Numbered from the stretch's first letter, positions 1-7,001 are shown. The stretch: 7,170 nt of DNA from Hyphomicrobiales bacterium (GCA_026989045.1 JALSJY010000003.1:1-7170); one strand, 5' to 3'. Program-made: numbers and translations. Notes: generated by a model not told the origin, from the letters alone.

Positions 1-820
1 CAGAGCGAGCGCCGCGGGTTGCTGACCACTCAATTGCCCTTGCTTTAAGCTCATTTTCGCCAATTTTAATCTTATAATGTGTAATATAGCCTTGAACCAT
101 GTTGAGATATGTTGCTTGGTCACAAGAGTGGAAACCAAGCCATAGGCCGAACCTATCAGAGAGGGAGATTTTTTCTTCTACTGCCTCACTAGGGTTGATT
201 GCGGTTGATTTTTCATTATCAATCATATCGCGCGCCATAATATGCCGCCTATTAGAGGTGGCGTAAAACAGCACATTTTTAGGTCGCCCTTCAAGCCCAC
301 CATCAAGAATGGTTTTTAGTGATTTATAGCTGGTTTCATCTTTATCAAAACTCAAATCATCGCAAAAAATTAAAAATTGCGCATCAAGTTTTGCAATAGA
401 GCGCATTAAAATTGGCAAAGAGCCAAGCTCTTCTCTGTCTATTTCAATCAAAATCAGTCTTTTATCAGCATTTTTCTGCTCAGCGTTTATTTTTGCATGC
501 GTTGCTTTTATCAGTGAGCTTTTACCCATGCCCCTTGCGCCCCATAAAAGCGCATTATTTGCAGCAAATCCATTGGCAAACTGAATTGTGTTTTGCAATA
601 AAATATCTCTGGCATTGTCAACGCCTTTTAGTAGGTTAAAATCAATAGATGAGACATTATCTATTTCAATCAAGCACTTATATTCATAACTCCAGTGATA
701 GGAAGTGCTTTCACCAATAGATATATCTATAATATTTTGTGGTTTGCTGATTATTTTTAAAGATTTAGCAATGCTCAAAAGGGAGGCATTTATCTCACTA
801 TATATTGAATTGACACTCAT
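1..820 (-). CDS. DUF815 family AAA+ ATP-binding protein (3' end cut by window edge)
   Basis: Translating the minus strand from the ATG at 818-820 gives 273 uninterrupted residues before the left edge; family members are usually near 290, so only a short C-terminal piece is missing. A P-loop (Walker A) lies at residues 94-101, GARGMGKS. A Walker B strand ends in two acidic residues at 149-155 (FLIFCDD). A sensor-like segment ATSNRRH is at 187-193. The stretches EKSTAINP (203-210), SLSDRFGLWLGF (219-230) and the terminal ATRGARS are hallmarks of DUF815. The family binds ATP, but I know of no established substrate or pathway. A Shine-Dalgarno GAGG (828-831 on the plus strand) sits 7 nt before the ATG; the nearby ATG at 831-833 is out of frame. 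The gene is transcribed divergently from yajC, an arrangement I recall from Rhizobiales. Family assignment is firm; function is not known. Confidence 0.93.
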   Translation of the reverse strand, partial: MSVNSIYSEINASLLSIAKSLKIISKPQNIIDISIGESTSYHWSYEYKCLIEIDNVSSIDFNLLKGVDNARDILLQNTIQFANGFAANNALLWGARGMGKSSLIKATHAKINAEQKNADKRLILIEIDREELGSLPILMRSIAKLDAQFLIFCDDLSFDKDETSYKSLKTILDGGLEGRPKNVLFYATSNRRHIMARDMIDNEKSTAINPSEAVEEKISLSDRFGLWLGFHSCDQATYLNMVQGYITHYKIKIGENELKARAIEWSATRGARS

Positions 821-854
821 AAAACTGCCTCATTTAAAATACTAAAATCCACTC

Positions 855-883
855 TTGAAAACCCCAAATACCATAAATATATT
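855..883 (+). promoter_or_regulatory. Predicted sigma70-like promoter of the yajC-secDF operon
   Basis: A -35-like TTGAAA (855-860), a 17-nt spacer and a -10-like TATATT (878-883) form the best plus-strand promoter match between the divergent genes. It would start transcription near 890 and give yajC a leader of about 110 nt. No comparable promoter is obvious in the short gaps further down the cluster, so this is the likely main promoter for all five genes. The call rests on motif matching only. Confidence 0.42.
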
Positions 884-903
884 AGCTTAATAACAAAGGT
901 CAA
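876..903 (-). promoter_or_regulatory. Predicted sigma70-like promoter of the DUF815 gene
   Basis: On the minus strand a -35-like TTGACC (898-903) is followed by a 16-nt spacer and a -10-like TATATT (876-881). Transcription would begin near 869, leaving a leader of roughly 49 nt before the ATG at 820. The boxes are close to consensus, but the region is AT-rich, so chance matches are possible. The -10 box overlaps that of the opposing promoter. Confidence 0.45.
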
Positions 904-947
904 AATATATTATAGATTTACTCTGTCCAAAGTGCAATTTATTGCCT

Positions 948-975
948 ATATGGAGAGTTGGATTCTCATATTTTT
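948..975 (+). promoter_or_regulatory. Possible leader hairpin followed by a T run, upstream of yajC
   Basis: Bases 948-951 pair with 968-971 and GAGA at 953-956 pairs with TCTC at 964-967. This leaves G952 as a bulge and a 7-nt loop, and five T residues follow (971-975). The layout resembles a weak intrinsic terminator or attenuator inside the predicted yajC leader. The stem has only two G:C pairs and a bulge, so it would be unstable and could be chance in AT-rich DNA. Confidence 0.2.
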
Positions 976-1001
976 ATCAGACATAAATAAGGATTTTACT
1001 A

Positions 1002-1376
1002 ATGTTTATAACACCCGCACTAGCACAGGCCGCAGCACCAGGTGGCGCAGGCGATATTCTTTCTAGCTTGGCACCAATTTTAATTTTGGTAATTATTTTT
1101 TGGTTTCTTATTTTCCGTCCACAGCAAAAACGCGCCAAAGCTCATCAAGCAATGTTAGCTGCGGTTGTTCGTGGAGATACTGTTGTAACTAATGGTGGCC
1201 TTGTGGGTAAGGTTACTAAGGTTGTTGATGGTGATGATTTAGAAATTGAAATTTCTAAGGGTGTTAAAGTAAATATCGTGCGTACTATGCTTGCTGATGT
1301 TCGCTCCAAGCCAGAAGCCGCACCGAAAGCCGCGCCAAAAGCTACACCAAAAACAACAAAAACAAAAACAAAATAA
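1002..1376 (+). CDS. yajC: YajC, Sec translocon accessory subunit
   Basis: This encodes a 124-residue, single-span inner-membrane protein. YajC associates with SecD and SecF as part of the holo-translocon that assists protein export and insertion. A short Ala/Gly-rich N-terminus (1-20) leads into one hydrophobic helix at about 22-38. The diagnostic RPQQKRAK (39-46) follows, then a small cytoplasmic domain with the family pattern GDTVVTNGGLVGKV (58-71). The protein is slightly longer than the usual ~110 residues because of an Ala/Pro/Lys/Thr tail (about 103-124) with three spaced PK repeats and seven lysines. The AAGGA Shine-Dalgarno at 989-993, 8 nt before the ATG, supports this start. The gene is first in the cluster, 39 nt before secDF. 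Confidence 0.96.
   Translation: MFITPALAQAAAPGGAGDILSSLAPILILVIIFWFLIFRPQQKRAKAHQAMLAAVVRGDTVVTNGGLVGKVTKVVDGDDLEIEISKGVKVNIVRTMLADVRSKPEAAPKAAPKATPKTTKTKTK
1344..1373 (+). repeat. A/C-only low-complexity tract with CAAAAA hexamer repeats
   Basis: Thirty consecutive bases contain only A and C. They include two perfect CAAAAA hexamers (1357-1368) and a partial third copy that runs into the yajC stop codon. The tract encodes the Thr/Lys end of YajC. It lies about 30 nt upstream of the secDF Shine-Dalgarno-like site, so it also forms an unstructured stretch of mRNA ahead of the next gene. Confidence 0.6.
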
Positions 1377-1415
1377 TATAAAAGCAATATCTGCCACCAA
1401 TTTTAAGAGCTAAAA

Positions 1416-3962
1416 ATGCTACAATTATCCCCAGTTCGCACTGCGATAATCGCCATTGTTACGATAATGGGGATTTTGTTTACCCTGCCAAACTTACTTT
1501 CAGATAATGCTCTTAAGAGTTTACCTGATTTTATGCCCAAGAATAAAATTGTTCTTGGCCTAGATTTGCAGGGTGGCTCGCATCTACTTTTGCAGGTTAA
1601 TAAAGAGGATATTGTCAGCGAGAGAATAAAAAGCCTCCGCCGTGATGCCCGCTCTATTCTTGCAAATGATAATGGTATTGGCAATATTATTACAACCGAT
1701 GGCACAACTCTAACCATTGAACTCACCGATCCTTCGAAGCTTGGTGAGGCTCTTAAGGCTCTAGAAGAATTGCAAACCACAGTTTCAAATGCTTTATTTG
1801 CTGGCTCAAGCATTGAAGAAGTGCTTATTGGCCAAACTGATGATGGTAAAATCACTCTTATCCTAACAAAAGAGGGTATAGAGGAGCGTTTGTCATCTTT
1901 GGTGACGCAATCAATTGAGGTTATCAGGCGGCGTATTGACGAGTTGGGAACAACCGAGCCTGTTATTCAGAGATCAGGTAAAGATCGTATTTTGGTGCAA
2001 GTGCCTGGTTTTGATGACAGTGAGAGATTAAAAGACTTAATTTCTCGCACAGCTCGTTTAACCTTTCATATGGTTTATCCTGATTTAACTGCCGCTCAAG
2101 CGCAGGCGCAAGGCTTGCCGATGGGCACTTTTATTTTACCATCAAATGATGGTGGGCAGGAATTGCTTTACGAAGATGTTGCAATTGGCGGAGAATCTTT
2201 GGTTGATTCTCAACCAGGGTTTAACCCTCAAACAAATCAGCCAATTGTTACCTTTAGGTTTGATACTAGGGGCGCAATTTTATTTGGAGAAATAACTTCA
2301 CAAAGCGTGGGGCAAAGATTTGCCATTGTTTTAGATAATCAGGTAATTACAGCGCCTGTAATTCAATCTCCTATCACGGGTGGCTCTGGGCAAATTGAGG
2401 GAAGTTTCACGGTGCAGAGCGCTAATGATTTAGCGGTGCTTTTGCGTGCTGGTGCATTGCCTGCAACTTTGGATATTATTGAAGAGAGATCCGTGGGTCC
2501 AAGCCTTGGTGCTGATAGTGTTTCTGCTGGCTTAATGGCCGGCATGGTAGGTGCTATTGCAGTAGTTGTTTTCATGTTAGCGGCATATGGAACCTTTGGC
2601 ATTATTGCCAATATTTCGCTACTATTAAATGTTACATTGATTTTGGGTGCGCTATCTATGCTTGGCGCAACGCTAACATTACCCGGTATTGCTGGTATTG
2701 TTTTGACTGTCGGTATGGCAGTGGATGCAAATGTGTTGATTTTTGAGCGTATAAGAGAAGAAATGAAAGGCGGGCGAAGCGTTTATCAGGCTATTGAGGC
2801 TGGTTTTAATCGTGCTATGGGAACTATCATCGATGCTAATGTTACCACGCTGATTGCCGCTGTTGTGTTATTCTTCTTAGGCTCAGGCCCAATTCAGGGC
2901 TTTGCCGTTACTCTAAGCCTTGGTATTCTTGCAACCCTGTTTACTGCTTACCTTGTTACGCTATTTTCGATAGGCCGCTGGTATGCAATTGTGCGCCCAA
3001 AGACGCTAAAAATTCAACTTATGAAGCTAGTTCCCGATGGCACAAAAATTCCATTTATGAAGTGGAAAAATATTGCTATGGGTGCTTCTGTCATTGCTGT
3101 TGTCGGCTCACTTGGTTTGTTTTTTACTCAAGGGCTTAACCTTGGTATTGATTTTAAGGGAGGCTCATCAATTGAAATTCAAGCAATTGAAGGTGATGCC
3201 GATATAGCCGATATTAGAAGCCGTCTATCTGGGCTTGGCCTTGGCGATGTGCAGGTGCAGGGCTTCGGCACTCCAAAAGACGTTCTTATTCGTATTGAGC
3301 AACAACATGGCGGCGACACTGCACAGCAAGTTGCAGTAAAGACGGTTAATGATGCACTAGATAAAAATATTTATGAAGTCAGGCGCGTAGAATCTGTTGG
3401 CCCAACTGTCTCTGGTGAGTTAGCAATTGCTGGTACTTTAGCAGTTTTAGCCGCGCTTGGCGCAGTTTTAGTTTATATTTGGCTCCGTTTTGAATGGCAA
3501 TTTGCCATTGGCGCAATCATAGCGCTCTTTCATGATGTGATTTTGACCATTGGCCTATATTCGTTAGTGGGGCTTGAATTTAACCTATCCTCTATTGCGG
3601 CAATTCTAACTATTGTTGGTTATTCACTTAATGACACGGTTGTCGTCTATGATAGAGTGCGCGAAAAATTACGAAAATATCGACAAATGGAGATTAGAGA
3701 GCTTTTGAATTTTGCAATCAATGCAACATTATCACGCACCGTTCTTACGTCTATCACCACAATTTTAGCGTTATTGGCGTTAGTTTTCTTTGGTGGTGAA
3801 GTAATTCGAGGCTTTACCATTTCAATGACATGGGGCGTTTTGGTCGGCACTTATTCTTCCATCTTTATTGCTGCACCAGTTTTACTTTTCTTTGGTATCA
3901 AATCCCGCAAAGAGGTGGCAAAAGATATTGAAGAAAAACGCGATGACGGTGCTGTTGTTTGA
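1416..3962 (+). CDS. secDF: SecDF, fused protein-export membrane protein
   Basis: This 848-residue protein joins SecD and SecF in one chain. SecDF uses the proton motive force to pull proteins out of the SecYEG channel on the periplasmic side. SecD half: first helix at about 8-27; the family motif GLDLQGGSHLLLQV (48-61) opens the large periplasmic domain (to about 365); helices 2-6 span about 368-519. The motif VGMAVDANVLIFERIREE (432-449) carries Asp437, the probable proton-relay aspartate. SecF half: helix 7 at about 550-571; LGIDFKGGSSIEI (576-588) opens the smaller periplasmic domain; helices 8-12 span about 668-827. GYSLNDTVVVYDRVRE (735-750) carries Asp740, and Arg774 probably matches the functional arginine of helix 11. 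Both halves look intact. The ATG has only a weak AAGAG site 6 nt upstream. The stop overlaps the start of the next gene. Confidence 0.97.
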   Translation: MLQLSPVRTAIIAIVTIMGILFTLPNLLSDNALKSLPDFMPKNKIVLGLDLQGGSHLLLQVNKEDIVSERIKSLRRDARSILANDNGIGNIITTDGTTLTIELTDPSKLGEALKALEELQTTVSNALFAGSSIEEVLIGQTDDGKITLILTKEGIEERLSSLVTQSIEVIRRRIDELGTTEPVIQRSGKDRILVQVPGFDDSERLKDLISRTARLTFHMVYPDLTAAQAQAQGLPMGTFILPSNDGGQELLYEDVAIGGESLVDSQPGFNPQTNQPIVTFRFDTRGAILFGEITSQSVGQRFAIVLDNQVITAPVIQSPITGGSGQIEGSFTVQSANDLAVLLRAGALPATLDIIEERSVGPSLGADSVSAGLMAGMVGAIAVVVFMLAAYGTFGIIANISLLLNVTLILGALSMLGATLTLPGIAGIVLTVGMAVDANVLIFERIREEMKGGRSVYQAIEAGFNRAMGTIIDANVTTLIAAVVLFFLGSGPIQGFAVTLSLGILATLFTAYLVTLFSIGRWYAIVRPKTLKIQLMKLVPDGTKIPFMKWKNIAMGASVIAVVGSLGLFFTQGLNLGIDFKGGSSIEIQAIEGDADIADIRSRLSGLGLGDVQVQGFGTPKDVLIRIEQQHGGDTAQQVAVKTVNDALDKNIYEVRRVESVGPTVSGELAIAGTLAVLAALGAVLVYIWLRFEWQFAIGAIIALFHDVILTIGLYSLVGLEFNLSSIAAILTIVGYSLNDTVVVYDRVREKLRKYRQMEIRELLNFAINATLSRTVLTSITTILALLALVFFGGEVIRGFTISMTWGVLVGTYSSIFIAAPVLLFFGIKSRKEVAKDIEEKRDDGAVV

Positions 3963-4357
3963 TTGAGCAATCCAAAGAAGAGAGCTATTTACCACGGCAG
4001 GTAGGCATTGATGCTTATGGTAATGGCGGGTTTCATTTTGCTGATATGTCGCATAAAGGCTCGCTGCTTTGTCTGCCAAATGGAATGCATGCATGGCAGG
4101 TTAAATCTGCAGCAGAAATAAGCAAGCAAACGCTAAAGCTCATTTTTGAACAGGCGGATAATATTGACATTTTGCTGGTTGGCTTGGGAGAAGATATAGC
4201 ATTTTTTGATGCACAAATCAGAGCAGAATTGCGACAACATTCGGTGATTGTTGAGGCAATAAGCACTAGCGCAGCAATAAGCACCTATAATGTTTTAGTA
4301 GCAGAAAAGCGCTCTGTTGCCGCCGCCTTGATTGCGGTTGAGCGGAGCAAGAAATAG
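3959..4357 (+). CDS. Mth938-like domain protein (DUF498, NDUFAF3 relative)
   Basis: This encodes a 132-residue soluble protein with an Mth938-like fold across nearly its whole length. The diagnostic stretches are IDAYGNGGFHFADMSHKGSLL (17-37, written without gaps, 21 positions in the family pattern, key residues Asp18, Gly21, Gly23-24, Gly34), LLVGLGEDI (72-80) and the C-terminal block STYNVLVAEKRSVAAALIAV (108-127). The mitochondrial member NDUFAF3 is a complex I assembly factor; the bacterial role is unproven. The start must be TTG at 3959-3961. An in-frame TGA lies at 3944-3946, and the next ATG (4046) falls inside the conserved block. The TTG overlaps the secDF stop as TTGA, with no clear Shine-Dalgarno, so translation is probably coupled to secDF. 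The TAG stop is 4 bp before the next start. Family is firm, function is inferred. Confidence 0.9.
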   Translation: MIEQSKEESYLPRQVGIDAYGNGGFHFADMSHKGSLLCLPNGMHAWQVKSAAEISKQTLKLIFEQADNIDILLVGLGEDIAFFDAQIRAELRQHSVIVEAISTSAAISTYNVLVAEKRSVAAALIAVERSKK

Positions 4358-4361
4358 TATA

Positions 4362-5210
4362 ATGTCTTATGCTGAGGATATTGCCAGCTTTTTAAAGGTC
4401 AATGACAAGCACCGTTATTATTCAACTCTTGTAATAGATAAAAAACACCGCTCTGATATGCAGTCGCTTTATGCTTTTAATGCAGAAATCAGCGCAATCG
4501 GTTTGCGAGTAAATGAGCCAGCTAGTGGTGAAATTCGTTTGAAATTTTTCTCTGATTTATTAGAAGGTGAGGGGCGGGGGGATATTTCTTCTAATCCTAT
4601 TGCTAGTAATTTTCTTGCATTGCTAAAAAAACATAATCTAACAATTGCTCCGCTTGTTAGGTTGATTGAGGCGAGGCGTTTTGATCTTTATTCTGATGTT
4701 ATGCCAGATAAAAAATCGTTTGAGGGTTATGCGGGCGAAACATCATCATTACTTTATCAATATAGCGCTATGATTATCAACGATGGTGCGCCGCTAGAAA
4801 ATGGTGATGCGGCGGGGCATTTAGGCGTGGCGCACGCACTTATTGGCCATATTCTCTCGCTTGGTTTTAATGCCTCTCGAGGTAGAGTGTTTTTACCATT
4901 TGAAGTTTTTCAAGCTTTTGGGGTGAGCGAGCAACAGTTGTTTGAAGGCAAAGCAAGTGAGCAATTAGATGCAGCGCTTGAGAGTTTTTGCGAGATGGCA
5001 GGTGAACATTTAAACAAGGCAAGGCTAGCAATAAAAACAGTGCCAAAAAACACCCGCCCTGCATTTGCCTATATTTCTGTTTTAGACAAACAATTGAGCA
5101 AGTTAAGAAGAAATAATAACTCTGCCACTTTATTGACCCAATCACCTAATTCACTATCTGATATGCAAATAATGGGTCAACTGATATTATGGTCGATGTT
5201 TAAAAAATAG
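4362..5210 (+). CDS. NDUFAF6-like protein of the squalene/phytoene synthase superfamily, probably non-catalytic
   Basis: This 282-residue protein has the all-helical fold of the squalene/phytoene synthases. Its detail matches mitochondrial NDUFAF6 better than true synthases: SLYAFNAEISAI (35-46), KKHNLT (89-94), YAGETSSLLYQ (123-133), HLGVAHAL (153-160), RGRVFLPFEVFQAFGVS (173-189) and HLNKARLAIKTVP (216-228). The two Asp-rich motifs that bind prenyl diphosphate through magnesium are missing. By ungapped alignment the first reads S44, A45, L48 and the second S166, F169, N170. Prenyl-transfer activity is therefore unlikely, and a carotenoid, squalene or hopanoid name would mislead. NDUFAF6 acts in complex I assembly, and the preceding NDUFAF3-like gene fits that role. 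I chose the ATG at 4362, 4 bp after the previous stop. An in-frame TTG at 4332 would add 10 unconserved residues that overlap the upstream gene. Confidence 0.88.
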   Translation: MSYAEDIASFLKVNDKHRYYSTLVIDKKHRSDMQSLYAFNAEISAIGLRVNEPASGEIRLKFFSDLLEGEGRGDISSNPIASNFLALLKKHNLTIAPLVRLIEARRFDLYSDVMPDKKSFEGYAGETSSLLYQYSAMIINDGAPLENGDAAGHLGVAHALIGHILSLGFNASRGRVFLPFEVFQAFGVSEQQLFEGKASEQLDAALESFCEMAGEHLNKARLAIKTVPKNTRPAFAYISVLDKQLSKLRRNNNSATLLTQSPNSLSDMQIMGQLILWSMFKK

Positions 5211-5228
5211 ATAAACTAAAGGGCGAAA

Positions 5229-7001
5229 ATGAAGAACTTAGCAAATAGAATAAAAAACTTCGCACCCGATGTTGCAAAAACTATTCAGCGATTTCCATTG
5301 CCAACCCTCTTTTTAGCAATCGGCACAGCTCTTCTTATAACCATCACCAATGATTTTTTAATAGGAGAGGACGATTTTTGGTTGATAATGGCGCTCGGTT
5401 TCATGACTGCTGCACTTTATGCAACGGCAGGTAGGTTGTTTGCTGAGAGTCGAGGTTCAAACCTAATTTCTATAATTCTATTAGAGATAATTATTCCAAT
5501 GGCCGTCATCGCAGCAATGCAAATAAAATCATTCACGTTGCTTTTCCCTTTCTTTTTACCGCTTATTGGTATTTTTTGGCTTTCTGTTGCGCCATTTACC
5601 AAAATTGGCAAAGGAGAAGAGAGGCAAGAAATTCAAGATAGATTTTGGATAATGAATCATCGCGCAGTTGCCTCTGCTATTATTGCAGGATTTGGCTTTG
5701 CTATTATCGCTTTAGGCATGATCTCCATTGAACGGGCATTTGCACTTTTATTTGGGATTGATATTTCAGGGATTTTTTATGAATATTTACTACCCTTTGC
5801 TGGTCTGTTTCTTGTGCCATTTTATTGGCTTTCAACTATTGAGGATTTAGACAAACTAAGCGCCAAAGAATTGGACAATCCTGATTTTATATCAAAAGCT
5901 ATTGGCTTTCTAGGGCAGTTTTTATTCGTGCCGTTTCTCCTCGCTTATGCGCTTATTCTTTTAGTCTATGCAGGGCAAATTGTTGTTTTCCAAACTATGC
6001 CAGTTGGAACTTTAGGTTGGATGGTGCTTGGTTTTACTATCACTGGAGCAGTAGCTTGGCTGTTAGTATATCCTTCCTTTATGACGCAAAAAATCATGGT
6101 TCGTTTATTCCGAAAAACTTGGTTTTGGTTAACAATAGTGCCATTAGTTTTGTTTGTTATAGGCGTCTATATCCGTATCAATGTTTATGGATTAACCCCC
6201 GAGCGTATGCTGCTGGTTGCTGGTGGAGTGTGGGCATTATTTTTAACAATTTTGTTCTTAAGCAAAAAATTTGCTGATATCCGGCTCATGCCGGCATTGG
6301 CAGGTATAATTTTTATCATTTTAAGCATTGGCCCGTTTAATATAATTTATGCACCAATACTAAATCAAGCAAGTCGTTTAGAGACAGCATTAGAAAGTGC
6401 AAATAAGGATGAGCAGGAAGCGTTTTTGTGGGAAGATGAAAATGCTAATAAGGCGATAGGGGCTATTGATTATTTATATAGAGAAGATGATGCACAAGAA
6501 TTATTACAGAATATTTTTGCAAGCTACAATTTAGGGTATGAAGAAGAATATTCTAAATCAGAAATTTATAAATTAGTTAATCTTGATAATTTTAAGAGTG
6601 AATTAACTGAAGAAACTCATCGATCTTTTAGGTCCGTTAAAGGAAAATATTTTGACCTAACTGCAACCCCCTATTATTTAGGCAAAATAACAATCATCCA
6701 ATTTGATTCAATGGCTAAGTCAAGAGAGGAAAAGTCAACAGATCCAATATATTTTGAGATTTCTGATCAAACATTAAATATCAGCAATGATCAAAGGCAA
6801 AAAACCACTTATGAACTATCTGTTTGGTTAGAAAAACAACAAGAAAGAGAACTAACTAACCCAGAAATATATTTCAAACTAGGCGAAAAAGAATATCGCT
6901 TATTGGTGATTTCCATTACCCAAACAAGAAAACAGCAAAATAAATGGCAGACAAATAGATTTGAGGCTTTGCTATTTAGCTCTGAAATGCCTAAAGATTA
7001 A
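5229..7001 (+). CDS. DUF4153 family multi-pass membrane protein of unknown function
   Basis: This encodes a 590-residue protein. The N-terminal ~375 residues hold about 11 hydrophobic helices (approximately 23-40, 51-68, 78-98, 102-122, 147-166, 183-202, 227-250, 260-281, 299-318, 324-344, 354-374). The segment YIRINVYGLTPERM (314-327) is the clearest DUF4153 signature. The remaining ~210 residues (380-590) are hydrophilic, rich in Glu, Lys and Asn, and contain no motif I recognise. DUF4153 proteins have no established biochemical activity. The start is well supported: AAAGGG (5218-5223) lies 5 nt before the ATG, and the gap to the previous gene is 18 nt, so it is probably the last gene of the operon. 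DNA for the soluble tail is more AT-rich than that for the helices. The 3' end overlaps the converging trmFO gene by 11 bp. Confidence 0.8.
   Translation: MKNLANRIKNFAPDVAKTIQRFPLPTLFLAIGTALLITITNDFLIGEDDFWLIMALGFMTAALYATAGRLFAESRGSNLISIILLEIIIPMAVIAAMQIKSFTLLFPFFLPLIGIFWLSVAPFTKIGKGEERQEIQDRFWIMNHRAVASAIIAGFGFAIIALGMISIERAFALLFGIDISGIFYEYLLPFAGLFLVPFYWLSTIEDLDKLSAKELDNPDFISKAIGFLGQFLFVPFLLAYALILLVYAGQIVVFQTMPVGTLGWMVLGFTITGAVAWLLVYPSFMTQKIMVRLFRKTWFWLTIVPLVLFVIGVYIRINVYGLTPERMLLVAGGVWALFLTILFLSKKFADIRLMPALAGIIFIILSIGPFNIIYAPILNQASRLETALESANKDEQEAFLWEDENANKAIGAIDYLYREDDAQELLQNIFASYNLGYEEEYSKSEIYKLVNLDNFKSELTEETHRSFRSVKGKYFDLTATPYYLGKITIIQFDSMAKSREEKSTDPIYFEISDQTLNISNDQRQKTTYELSVWLEKQQERELTNPEIYFKLGEKEYRLLVISITQTRKQQNKWQTNRFEALLFSSEMPKD

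Noticed and set aside
412..639. A 75-residue plus-strand reading frame
   Set aside because: It lies wholly antisense to the well-supported DUF815 gene, covering its Walker A and B region, and its translation resembles no family I know.
950..1066. A 38-codon reading frame starting at an ATG in the yajC leader and overlapping the start of yajC, considered as a regulatory leader peptide
   Set aside because: It has no Shine-Dalgarno, runs out of frame into yajC, and lacks the Arg-Ala-Pro-Pro type arrest motif known from SecDF-monitoring peptides of alphaproteobacteria.
1416..3962. Possible artificial joining of separate secD and secF genes by a sequencing error
   Set aside because: The frame is continuous with a natural linker (about residues 520-549), and fused SecDF is normal in this bacterial group.
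4332..4361. A TTG start 10 codons upstream for the NDUFAF6-like gene
   Set aside because: The extra residues overlap the end of the Mth938-like gene and resemble nothing in the family. The ATG at 4362 starts directly at the recognisable N-terminus.
4867..5145. A 92-residue minus-strand reading frame
   Set aside because: It is antisense to the conserved C-terminal half of the NDUFAF6-like gene and its translation has no recognisable domain.
4362..5210. Naming this gene as phytoene or squalene synthase of carotenoid or hopanoid synthesis
   Set aside because: The catalytic Asp motifs are absent, there are no other isoprenoid genes nearby, and the detailed pattern matches NDUFAF6.
6017..6277. 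An 86-residue plus-strand reading frame in another frame
   Set aside because: It is out of frame inside the membrane region of the DUF4153 gene, and the in-frame protein carries the family signature there.
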